10,800 nt of DNA from Clostridiales bacterium. GTDB lineage: Bacteria > Bacillota > Clostridia > TANB77 > CAG-508. Positions 1-5,847 of the stretch are shown here, piece after piece. Location of the stretch: contig SFKP01000040.1 in NCBI GenBank assembly GCA_004553715.1, forward strand, positions 1 through 10,800. Reading direction: 5' to 3'. The notes beneath the pieces are model-generated. The model was not told where the DNA came from, did not search any database, and was given only the letters and a program-made list of their open reading frames with translations. The position numbers and the translations under genes were made by a program. Positions within the stretch are counted from its first letter, which is position 1. Each line of letters starts with the position of its first letter.

Positions 1-26
1 ATACTAATATATCGAGGGCTTAACCA
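1..26 (+). rRNA. 23S rRNA, 3' end only (partial)
   Basis: The first bases read like the conserved 3' terminus of bacterial 23S rRNA (TACTAAT, then TCGAGGGCTTAACC), the stretch that closes the molecule just before the 5S spacer. A complete 5S gene 270 bases downstream on the same strand supports this. The exact 3' end is set by analogy and could be off by a few bases. The rest of the gene lies outside the window. Confidence 0.85.
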
Positions 27-296
27 CATTAGAGGTTAGAAGTGAAAAGTTAGAGGTGAGAACCTATATCTAAAACTTCGAAACTAATAGTTAAGTAAAA
101 AATGGTTTAAAATATGGTTTATATATATAAAGAGATTTATCTATATATTTTTGAGTGTACTTAAATATTTAAAATAAATATTAAAAACACTTGAAAAATA
201 TAAAATATTATAGTATAATATCAAGCATAGTAGAAATACTATAACAAAACGTTTGTAACAATGTTAAATCTTAAAGATTTACATTTACAATAATTT
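27..296 (+). other. 23S-5S spacer of the rRNA operon
   Basis: AT-rich spacer with no plausible ORF. It contains an imperfect direct repeat (TTAGAGGTTAGAA at 29-41 and TTAGAGGTGAGAA at 50-62, 12 of 13 identical), an internal promoter (191-219), and a hairpin at roughly 262-286 (AAATCTT / AAGATTT extended by ATGT / ACAT with one bulge) just ahead of 5S. The hairpin may be an rRNA-processing stem, which is inference. Confidence 0.7.
191..219 (+). promoter_or_regulatory. Promoter in front of 5S rRNA / tRNA-Asn
   Basis: TTGAAA at 191-196 and TATAAT at 214-219 are separated by exactly 17 bases, matching the vegetative sigma consensus at 11 of 12 positions. It would start transcription near 226, upstream of the 5S gene, so 5S and the split tRNA-Asn could be made independently of the main rRNA promoter. 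AT-rich spacers throw up -10 look-alikes, but the paired hexamers and ideal spacing make this one credible. Confidence 0.65.
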
Positions 297-412
297 TCTG
301 GTGATAATGACGGCGAGGTCACACCTGTTCCCATCTCGAACACAGAAGTTAAGCTCGTTAGTGCTGAAAATACTTACAGGTTACCCTGTTGGAAAGATAA
401 GTAGTCGCCAGA
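297..412 (+). rRNA. rrf: 5S ribosomal RNA
   Basis: A complete 5S rRNA gene of about 116 bases. The terminal helix is visible as TCTGG (297-301) pairing with CCAGA (408-412). The universally conserved interior is present: GAGGTCACACCTGTTCCCAT followed by CGAACACAGAAGTTAAGCTC. It lies downstream of the 23S 3' end and immediately upstream of tRNA-Asn, a common rRNA-operon order in Bacillota. End points are taken from the terminal helix and may shift by one or two bases. Confidence 0.96.
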
Positions 413-421
413 TTTTAATAT

Positions 422-711
422 TCCCCAATAGCTCAGTTGGTAGAGCGCTCGGCTGTTGAATGTTAGCAGCTTTATAGAGAAATCTATAAATGAAAAGGTG
501 GCTAATTCGGTGAAACTCGTAAATAATTAAATTATACGACAATACCGAGCAAGGCGAAAGCTATGTGTAGAGACTTTACACCACCTACCTAATTCGAAAG
601 AAATGGTAAAGATAAAGTCCAGACTACAAATTGTATTTATACAATGTTAATGAAAGTTAATGTAGTGAAGTAACCGATAGGTCGTTGGTTCGAGTCCAAC
701 TTGGGGAGCCA
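422..711 (+). tRNA. tRNA-Asn(GUU), interrupted by a group I intron
   Basis: Two exons, 422-456 and 671-711, join to a standard 76-nt tRNA with encoded CCA. The acceptor is TCCCCAA / TTGGGGA, the D arm GCTC...GAGC, and the anticodon loop CTGTTAA (anticodon GTT = Asn). The T arm is GTTGG-TTCGAGT-CCAAC, the discriminator G and the tail CCA at 709-711. The intron (457-670) separates anticodon bases 35 and 36, so the gene is only functional after splicing. The anticodon stem CTCGG/CCGAT has an unpaired C27-U43 at its outer end, and the other four pairs are intact. The gene sits 9 nt after 5S and is probably co-transcribed with it. Termination probably falls at 805-833. Confidence 0.95.
457..670 (+). 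ncRNA. Group I self-splicing intron (IC3-like) in tRNA-Asn
   Basis: A 214-nt, ORF-less intron. P1 forms between the 5' exon end GCTGT (452-456) and the internal guide GCAGC (466-470), with the obligatory U-G wobble at the splice site (456-466). P10 is TTA (463-465) with TAA of the 3' exon (671-673). The intron ends in omega-G at 670. Core helices: P3 496-501 with 581-586; P4 507-511 with 544-548; a GCGAAAGC tetraloop hairpin at 554-561; P7 GACTTT (572-577) with AAAGTC (614-619); P8 ACC/GGT around 587-607; P9 631-635 with 640-644; a GAAA-capped stem at 647-660. The core strings AATTCGG, GTGTAGAGACT and AAAGTCCAG closely resemble those of the Azoarcus and cyanobacterial tRNA introns (subgroup IC3). 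Subgroup assignment is from memory of those sequences. Confidence 0.95.
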
Positions 712-734
712 AAAAAGACAAAGGGATACCTTAA

Positions 735-756
735 GACACGGGGACGGAGTTTTTGT
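735..756 (+). repeat. REP-like motif (GACACGGGGACGG plus T-rich tail)
   Basis: GACACGGGGACGG followed by AGTTTTTG stands out as GC-rich in an otherwise AT-rich gap. It resembles a short dispersed motif (GACACGGGGACGGTTCTTTTTG-type) that I recall from many Bacillota intergenic regions, in places near REP-associated tyrosine transposases. Only one copy is visible here, so repeat status is an inference. Confidence 0.4.
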
Positions 757-804
757 TTCGCGGTTTTAGGAACTTTTGGCATTTATTGACATTTGATAAA
801 ACTC

Positions 805-833
805 AAAAAATCGTTGATATTTCAACGATTTTT
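805..833 (+). terminator. Rho-independent terminator after 5S/tRNA-Asn (bidirectional)
   Basis: TCGTTGA (811-817) pairs with TCAACGA (822-828) around a 4-base loop, flanked by A6 on the left and T5 on the right. The forward read therefore ends in a T run and the reverse read does too. It is the first strong hairpin plus T tract downstream of tRNA-Asn. Confidence 0.75.
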
Positions 834-840
834 ACTTTAT

Positions 841-887
841 CATAGCTTACTTTTGTGATAGCTCGTGAACAAAAGTAAGCGAATATG
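841..887. repeat. 12-bp stem palindromic element
   Basis: GCTTACTTTTGT (845-856) pairs perfectly with ACAAAAGTAAGC (869-880) around a 12-base loop (GATAGCTCGTGA). CATA/TATG at 841-844 and 884-887 could extend it after a 3-base bulge. No T tract follows, so it is not an obvious terminator. It lies in a non-coding gap and resembles the element at 1150-1202 in layout. Confidence 0.6.
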
Positions 888-918
888 GTTAAAAATATTG
901 ATGCAGAAGGTTTTTTTA

Positions 919-950
919 TAAAAAAATAAGCAAATCTTGAAAGACTTGCT
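919..950 (-). terminator. Terminator of tRNA-fMet
   Basis: On the minus strand AGCAAGTCTT pairs with AAGATTTGCT (941-950 with 929-938, one G-U pair) around a tight loop. It is followed by TTATTTTTTTAT. It begins 5 bases after the tRNA 3' end, the expected place for a Rho-independent terminator. Confidence 0.8.
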
Positions 951-955
951 ATTAG

Positions 956-1031
956 TGGTTGCGGGGGATAGACTCGAACTATCGACCTTTGGGTTATGAG
1001 CCCAACGAGCTGCCAACTGCTCCACCCCGCG
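956..1031 (-). tRNA. Initiator tRNA-fMet(CAU)
   Basis: On the minus strand this is a 76-nt tRNA with encoded CCA (956-958). The initiator hallmarks are visible: the first base C is unpaired against A72 in the acceptor (CGCGGGG with CCCCGCA), and the anticodon stem holds three consecutive G-C pairs (GGG...CCC) around CTCATAA. The T arm is GATAG-TTCGAGT-CTATC. It faces the rRNA operon and has its own promoter and terminator. The elongator Met alternative is excluded by the C1-A72 mismatch and the GGG/CCC stem. Confidence 0.96.
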
Positions 1032-1046
1032 ATATCAGTATAAAAT

Positions 1047-1075
1047 ATTATAATACGAATGATGTTTGTTGTCAA
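1047..1075 (-). promoter_or_regulatory. Promoter of tRNA-fMet
   Basis: Reading the minus strand, TTGACA (plus 1070-1075) and TATAAT (plus 1047-1052) are exact consensus hexamers 17 bases apart. The -10 lies about 15 bases upstream of the tRNA 5' end, so the leader is very short, as usual for stable RNA promoters. Confidence 0.9.
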
Positions 1076-1149
1076 GACCTATATAAAAATTAGTAGAAAT
1101 ATTGTTACAGTTTAGACTAATTAATATATAATCCGCTCCATCTTGCTGT

Positions 1150-1202
1150 CGGTTGGACATTTTCTTTTCTTAGGCTAAAGCACGAAAAGAAAAGTGCAAC
1201 CG
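1150..1202. repeat. Long hairpin palindromic element, about 18-bp stem
   Basis: The left arm 1150-1169 (CGGTTG...TTTTCTTTTC) pairs with the right arm 1184-1202 (GAAAAGAAAA...CAACCG), with one G-G mismatch and one bulged A. The loop is 1170-1183. There is no trailing T run on the plus strand. Its TTTTCTTTTC/GAAAAGAAAA arms and AGGCT-containing loop resemble hairpins I have seen scattered between genes in clostridial genomes, so a REP- or MITE-like origin is likely but not proven from one window. Confidence 0.6.
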
Positions 1203-1302
1203 ATTTTGGTCTGAACATTAACGAAATATTTATAATTTAGTATATGGAAATTATGCTAAACTATTACATGAATTTATAATATTATCAGAATATTTAGAAT
1301 TT

Positions 1303-1396
1303 TTAATGAATGGTTAATAATGAATAGTGAATAATTAAATGTGCTCTTGTTTTATTAACAAGATTATTTATTTTTCATTATTCATCATTAATTATT
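1303..1396. repeat. AT-rich imperfect inverted repeat, MITE-like
   Basis: The left side (TTAATAATGAATAGTGAATAA around 1314-1334) is approximately the inverse complement of the right side (TTCATTATTCATCATTAATTA around 1374-1394). In the centre TCTTGTT (1345-1351) pairs with AACAAGA (1357-1363) around TTATT. The two sides match imperfectly. The whole could fold into a long hairpin. No transposase or target duplication could be recognised. Confidence 0.45.
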
Positions 1397-1422
1397 AATT
1401 GCGATATGAAAATATCGCAATT
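1397..1422 (-). terminator. Hairpin after tRNA-Lys, probable weak terminator
   Basis: AATTGCGATAT (1397-1407) pairs perfectly with ATATCGCAATT (1412-1422) around GAAA. The stem begins 2 bases after the tRNA CCA end on the minus strand. The following minus-strand sequence is AT-rich (AATAATTAAT) but has no clean T tract, so termination may be partial. A processing role is also possible. Confidence 0.5.
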
Positions 1423-1423
1423 A

Positions 1424-1499
1424 TGGTGCACCATCTCGGGTTCGAACCGAGGACCTCTTGATTAAGAGTCAATTGCTCTACCAACTGAGCTAATGGTGC
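1424..1499 (-). tRNA. tRNA-Lys(CUU)
   Basis: A 76-nt tRNA on the minus strand with encoded CCA (1424-1426). The acceptor GCACCAT/ATGGTGC is fully paired, the D arm is GCTC/GAGC, and the anticodon loop CTCTTAA gives anticodon CTT (Lys). The T arm is CTCGG-TTCGAAC-CCGAG with discriminator A. The outermost anticodon-stem pair (A27-G43) is a mismatch and the other four pair. A consensus promoter lies immediately upstream. Confidence 0.96.
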
Positions 1500-1512
1500 G
1501 TCACCATCTAGT

Positions 1513-1542
1513 ATTATAATACTTTTAATGTAATTTTGTCAA
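1513..1542 (-). promoter_or_regulatory. Promoter of tRNA-Lys
   Basis: On the minus strand TTGACA (plus 1537-1542) and TATAAT (plus 1513-1518) are exact consensus hexamers with an 18-base spacer. The -10 ends 13 bases before the tRNA 5' end. Confidence 0.88.
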
Positions 1543-1600
1543 TTAAAACGAAAAAAAAAACTAAATAAGTGACTAAAAAAGTGGAAAAACAAAAATAATA

Positions 1601-1609
1601 TGATATAAT
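1601..1609 (+). promoter_or_regulatory. Extended -10 promoter of adhE
   Basis: TGATATAAT is a perfect extended -10 (TGN-TATAAT), with the hexamer at 1604-1609. No good -35 lies 17 bases upstream (GTGGAA at 1581-1586), which extended -10 promoters tolerate. Transcription would start near 1616 and give an untranslated leader of about 118 bases before adhE. Confidence 0.55.
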
Positions 1610-1617
1610 AAGATAAA

Positions 1618-1670
1618 TTGTTAACATTATCTACATGCTCATATCATACAGAAAAATGATAGACTTGTAG
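1618..1670 (+). promoter_or_regulatory. adhE leader: Rex-like half-site and 5' UTR hairpin
   Basis: TTGTTAAC at 1618-1625 matches one arm of the Rex (NADH-sensing repressor) consensus TTGTTAA-N4-TTAACAA and overlaps the predicted start of transcription. The second arm is poorly conserved. Rex is known to control adhE in clostridia and relatives. From 1631 to 1670 the leader can form an imperfect hairpin (CTACA with TGTAG, TATCAT with ATGATA, loop ACAGAAAA). The regulatory role of both is inferred. Confidence 0.3.
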
Positions 1671-1733
1671 TAGTTGCAAGAAAAAAACAGGAAAAAAATC
1701 ATATGGCAAATTAAAAATGGAGGAAATTAAAAA

Positions 1734-4331
1734 ATGGAAGAACATAAGAAAATAGACAGTATAGAAACTTTAGCAGAAGGAGTTGCTAAAGTAAAAGAAG
1801 CTCAAGAAAAGTTTAGAGAATATTCACAAGAAAAGGTAGATAAAATCTTTAAAGAAGTGGCAATTAAGGCAAATATGGAAAGAATACCACTTGCAAAATT
1901 GGCAGTAGAAGAAACAAAAATGGGTCTAGTTGAAGACAAAGTAATAAAAAATCATTATGCAGCAGAATATATTTATAATAAATATAAAGATTATAAAACT
2001 TGTGGAATAATTGAAGAAGATAGAATCACAGGAATTAAAAAAATTGCAGAGCCAATAGGAGTCATTTCTGCTATAATTCCAACAACAAATCCTACTTCTA
2101 CTACAATATTTAAGATACTGATTGCATTAAAAACTAGAAATGGAATAATAATTAGCCCTCATCCCAGAGCAAAAAAATCTTCTATAGAAACTGCAAAAAT
2201 ATTGTTAGATGCGGCAGTCAACGCAGGAGCACCAGAAGATATTATAAGTTGGATTGATGAGCCATCATTAGAGCTAACAGATAAATTAATGGCTGAATCA
2301 GATTTGATTTTAGCAACAGGTGGAATGGGAATGGTAAAAGCGGCGTATTCAAGTGGCAAACCAGCAATAGGAGTAGGAGCAGGGAATGTGCCTGTGGTAA
2401 TAGATGATAGTGCTGATATACGATTAGCAGTAAATTCTATTATACATTCGAAAACCTTTGACAATGGAATGATTTGTGCATCAGAACAAGCAGTTATAAT
2501 GATTAACAATATATATGACATGGCAAGAGAAGAATTTAAAAAAAGAGGATGCTATGTTTTAACACAAGAAGAGGTAGAACTTTTAAGAAAAATTATTATT
2601 GTAAATGGAGAGCTAAATTCACAAATTGTAGGGCAAACGGCAGATAGCATAGCTAAATTAGCTGGTATAAATGTACCTCAGAATACAAAAATTTTAATTG
2701 CAGAAGTCCAAAGTGTAGAACCAGATGAGCCATTATCAAGAGAAAAATTATCTCCAATATTAGCGATGTATGGAGCAAATGATTTTTATGATGCAACTGA
2801 AAAAGCTTGCAGATTAGTAGAAAATGGAGGAATCGGACATACAGCTTCATTATATATAAACACAGCGACAGAAAACGAAAAAATAGAGTATTTCTACAAC
2901 AAAATGAAAGCAGGAAGAGTTTTAATAAATACTCCTTCTTCACAAGGAGGAATAGGAGATTTATATAATTTCAGATTAACTCCTTCACTTACATTAGGTT
3001 GTGGTAGCTGGGGTGGAAACTCAGTATCGGAAAATGTAGGAGTAAAACATTTAATAAATATAAAAACAGTGGTAGAAAGGAGAGAAAATATGCTTTGGTT
3101 TAAAACACCTGAAAAAATATATGTTAAGAAAGGTTGCTTACCTTTTGCATTAGAAGAATTAAAAACAGTAATGAATAAAAAGAAAGCGTTTATTGTGACC
3201 GATGAATTTCTTTATGAAAATGGATATACAAAACCTGTTGCAGAAAAATTAGAGGAAATGGAAATAGAATACACAACGTTCTTTAATGTTATGCCAGATC
3301 CAACACTTGAATGTAGCAAAGAAGGTGCACAAAGAATGCAAGAATTTAAGCCAGATGTAATTATTGCAATAGGTGGAGGTTCTGCAATGGATGCTGCAAA
3401 AATTATGTGGGTACTTTATGAACACCCTGAAGTAGATTTTCAAGATATGGCAATGAGATTTATGGACATTAGAAAAAGAGTATATGATTTCCCTAAAATG
3501 GGAGAAAAGGCATATTTTGTAGCAATACCAACATCTGCAGGTACAGGTTCAGAGGTTACTCCTTTTGCAGTAATAACAGATGAAAAAACAGGAACAAAAT
3601 ATCCTCTTGCAGATTATGAGTTATTACCTGATATGGCAATAGTAGATTGCAATATGATGATGAAATCTCCTAAAAGTTTAACTTCAGCATCAGGAATAGA
3701 TGCATTAGTACACGATATAGAAGCATATGCTTCTATGATGGCAACAGATTATACAGATGGATTAGCGAAAGAATCACTTAAAATAATTTTTGAATATTTA
3801 CCACGAGCATATAACAATGGAGAAAATGATATAGAGGCGAGAGAAAAAATGGCAAATGCTGCAACAATGGCGGGTATGGCTTTTGCAAATGCATTCTTAG
3901 GAGTATGCCATTCTATGGCACACAAATTAGGTTCTTTCCATCATTTACCACATGGAATTGCAAATGCACTTCTTATAACAGATGTAATGAAATATAATGC
4001 AAGCAATGTACCGACAAAAATGGGAACATTTCCACAATACGAATATCCACATACATTAAGAAGGTATGCAGAAATTGCAGAGTATTTGAATTTAGGTGGA
4101 TATACAGATGAAGAAAAACTAGAAAATTTAATTAATAAAATAGAAGAATTAAAATCATCAATTGGAATAAAAAGAACAATTAGAGACTATGGCATAGAAG
4201 AAAAAGATTTTATGGATTCTTTAGATGAAATGACAGAGCAGGCTTTTGATGACCAATGTACTGGCGCAAACCCAAGATATCCATTGATGAGCGAAATAAA
4301 AGATATGTATTTAAAGTCTTATTATGGCTAA
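1734..4331 (+). CDS. adhE: Bifunctional acetaldehyde-CoA / alcohol dehydrogenase AdhE
   Basis: An 865-residue cytoplasmic enzyme that reduces acetyl-CoA to acetaldehyde and then ethanol with NADH, regenerating NAD+ in fermentation. Residues 1 to about 445 are the CoA-acylating aldehyde dehydrogenase half: TTNPT at 117-121, GAGNVP at 215-220, and the catalytic cysteine C248 in the MICASEQ motif. Residues about 455-865 are the iron-dependent alcohol dehydrogenase half, with GGGS (547-550) and GTGSEVTP (603-610) for NAD binding. D656, H660, H726 and H740 match the four metal ligands of the E. coli enzyme. Length is normal for clostridial AdhE. The start is fixed by GGAGG at 1719-1723, 10 bases upstream. 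All catalytic residues are present, so it should be active. No terminator separates it from prmC, 23 bases downstream. Confidence 0.97.
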   Translation: MEEHKKIDSIETLAEGVAKVKEAQEKFREYSQEKVDKIFKEVAIKANMERIPLAKLAVEETKMGLVEDKVIKNHYAAEYIYNKYKDYKTCGIIEEDRITGIKKIAEPIGVISAIIPTTNPTSTTIFKILIALKTRNGIIISPHPRAKKSSIETAKILLDAAVNAGAPEDIISWIDEPSLELTDKLMAESDLILATGGMGMVKAAYSSGKPAIGVGAGNVPVVIDDSADIRLAVNSIIHSKTFDNGMICASEQAVIMINNIYDMAREEFKKRGCYVLTQEEVELLRKIIIVNGELNSQIVGQTADSIAKLAGINVPQNTKILIAEVQSVEPDEPLSREKLSPILAMYGANDFYDATEKACRLVENGGIGHTASLYINTATENEKIEYFYNKMKAGRVLINTPSSQGGIGDLYNFRLTPSLTLGCGSWGGNSVSENVGVKHLINIKTVVERRENMLWFKTPEKIYVKKGCLPFALEELKTVMNKKKAFIVTDEFLYENGYTKPVAEKLEEMEIEYTTFFNVMPDPTLECSKEGAQRMQEFKPDVIIAIGGGSAMDAAKIMWVLYEHPEVDFQDMAMRFMDIRKRVYDFPKMGEKAYFVAIPTSAGTGSEVTPFAVITDEKTGTKYPLADYELLPDMAIVDCNMMMKSPKSLTSASGIDALVHDIEAYASMMATDYTDGLAKESLKIIFEYLPRAYNNGENDIEAREKMANAATMAGMAFANAFLGVCHSMAHKLGSFHHLPHGIANALLITDVMKYNASNVPTKMGTFPQYEYPHTLRRYAEIAEYLNLGGYTDEEKLENLINKIEELKSSIGIKRTIRDYGIEEKDFMDSLDEMTEQAFDDQCTGANPRYPLMSEIKDMYLKSYYG

Positions 4332-4354
4332 ATGTAAATAAAAGAGGAAAAATA

Positions 4355-5197
4355 ATGACAATAAATGAAACATTATCAATAGCAATAAATAAACTAAAAG
4401 AGAGTAATATTGCAGAGCCAATATCAAAGGCAAGATTGATTTTGGCTTTTGTATTATGCAAACAAAAAGAATATTTGATAACACATGATAAAGAAATCAC
4501 ATTGAAAAAAGATTTTGACAAATATATGAGTTATATAGACAGGCTATTAGAAAATGAACCAATTCAACATATACTAGGATGTCAAGAATTTATGAAACTT
4601 AATTTTAAAGTAAATAAAAATGTGCTAATACCAAGGCAAGATACGGAAGTTTTAGTAGAAGAAGTAATCATGATATGTTCTAATATGGAAAATGCTAAAA
4701 TATTAGATTTGTGTACGGGAAGTGGAGCAATTGCAATTTCATTAAGCAAATATTTAAACAAAGCTAAAGTATATGCAACAGATATATCTGATAAAGCTTT
4801 AGAAGTAGCAAGTTTTAATAATGAAAATTTAAAAACAGGTGTACAATTTATTAATTCGAATTTATTCCAAAATATAGATTTAACATTTGATATAATTGTT
4901 TCAAACCCACCATATATCAAAAGTTCTGACATTATGTTATTATCTAAAGACGTACAAAAAGAGCCTATTATTGCTTTAGATGGTGGAGAAGATGGACTAG
5001 AGTTTTATAGAAAAATAATAAATGAAGCATATAAATTTTTAAATCCAAAAGGATATTTGTGTTTAGAAATAGGCTATGACCAAAAAGAAGCGGTTATAAA
5101 ATTAATAGAAAAAACAGGTAAATATTTTAATATTTATTCAAAAAAAGATCTAGAAAATAACGACAGAATAGTTATTTGTAAAAAAAGAGGTGAATAG
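4355..5197 (+). CDS. prmC: Peptide chain release factor N5-glutamine methyltransferase
   Basis: This 280-residue SAM-dependent enzyme methylates the glutamine of the GGQ motif in release factors RF1/RF2, which improves translation termination. The N-terminal 75 or so residues form the release-factor-binding helical domain. The Rossmann methyltransferase domain follows, with SAM motif I DLCTGSG (118-124), acidic ATDIS at 141-145, and the catalytic NPPY (184-187) that contacts the target glutamine. The frame is open further upstream into adhE, but the ATG at 4355 is chosen because AGAGG (4344-4347 region) lies just before it and homologues begin similarly. The usual neighbour prfA (RF1) is not next to it here. 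whiA follows after 2 bases, so the genes are almost certainly co-transcribed. Confidence 0.95.
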   Translation: MTINETLSIAINKLKESNIAEPISKARLILAFVLCKQKEYLITHDKEITLKKDFDKYMSYIDRLLENEPIQHILGCQEFMKLNFKVNKNVLIPRQDTEVLVEEVIMICSNMENAKILDLCTGSGAIAISLSKYLNKAKVYATDISDKALEVASFNNENLKTGVQFINSNLFQNIDLTFDIIVSNPPYIKSSDIMLLSKDVQKEPIIALDGGEDGLEFYRKIINEAYKFLNPKGYLCLEIGYDQKEAVIKLIEKTGKYFNIYSKKDLENNDRIVICKKRGE

Positions 5198-5199
5198 AA

Positions 5200-5847
5200 A
5201 TGTCATTTTCTACAGAATTAAAAGAAGAATTAGTCAATTTAAAAATGTGGGATAATCAAAGTAACTTATCACAAGATGAGCAAATTACAAGGTTAACTTT
5301 AAGAGAAGAATTTATTAAATCAGGATTTATAAATAATCCTGCTAAAGATTATCATTTGGAGATATCTTGTAAAACAGAAAAAAAGGCCAAAGAAATTATC
5401 AAAATGTTAGAACAGTTTGAAATATATGCTAAAATTACCAACAAAGCAAAAGGAAAAATTATATATTTAAAAGATGGGGAAGATATTTCTAAGTTTTTAG
5501 CCTTAATCGGAGCAAATAATGCAGTGCTAAGGTTTGAAGAAGCAAGAGTAGAAAAAAGTGCAAGAAATAGTATAAATAGAATTGTAAATTGTGAAACTGC
5601 GAATTTAAGTAAAACAGTAGAAGCGGCGAAAACACAAATTGAAAATATTAAATTCTTAAAAAGACATAAAAAGTTTGAGAATTTACCAGATAATTTAAAA
5701 GAAATTGCAAATTTAAGGCTTGAAAACCCAGATGCATCATACGAAGAATTAAGTGGAATGTTAAAAAGTAAAATTGGAAAATCTGGAGTATACCATAGAT
5801 TAAATAAAATAAACAAAATTGTAGAGGAAATAAAGGTTGGAAAATAA
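5200..5847 (+). CDS. whiA: Short WhiA-type DNA-binding regulator
   Basis: A 215-residue WhiA homologue. Residues 1-14 (MSFSTELKEELVNL) match the usual WhiA amino terminus. Residues 34-115 match the second LAGLIDADG-like half (LREEFIKSGFINNP, then YHLEI, then FLALIGANNAVLRFEEAR). NCETANLSKT (130-139) is the WhiA signature, and 165-208 is the carboxy-terminal helix-turn-helix (DASYEELSGMLK...SGVYHRL). Typical WhiA proteins are about 310-320 residues, so roughly 100 residues, the first LAGLIDADG-like half, are missing between residues 14 and 34. The reading frame is intact. WhiA regulates sporulation in actinomycetes and influences division and chromosome segregation in Bacillus. The role here is unknown. 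AGAGG precedes the start, and the stop overlaps the hemW start by one base (TAATG). Confidence 0.88.
   Translation: MSFSTELKEELVNLKMWDNQSNLSQDEQITRLTLREEFIKSGFINNPAKDYHLEISCKTEKKAKEIIKMLEQFEIYAKITNKAKGKIIYLKDGEDISKFLALIGANNAVLRFEEARVEKSARNSINRIVNCETANLSKTVEAAKTQIENIKFLKRHKKFENLPDNLKEIANLRLENPDASYEELSGMLKSKIGKSGVYHRLNKINKIVEEIKVGK

Larger units (their letters stand above)
1076..1396. other. Intergenic region between two tRNA genes, no coding potential
   Basis: No ORF with a ribosome binding site is visible on either strand. The stretch holds the imperfect long hairpin at 1150-1202 and an AT-rich dyad centred near 1354. The rest is plain AT-rich sequence. Confidence 0.6.

Noticed and set aside
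803..1075. A 90-codon open frame on the minus strand covering this gap
   Set aside because: It runs straight through tRNA-fMet, its promoter and its terminator, and has no ribosome binding site.
2159..2521. Minus-strand open frames inside adhE, prmC, whiA, hemW and the recombinase
   Set aside because: They are antisense to well-supported genes and encode low-complexity hydrophobic peptides typical of the reverse reading of AT-rich genes.
4256..4354. An upstream in-frame start that would lengthen PrmC by 33 residues
   Set aside because: It lies inside the adhE coding end and lacks a ribosome binding site. The ATG at 4355 has AGAGG upstream and gives the family length.
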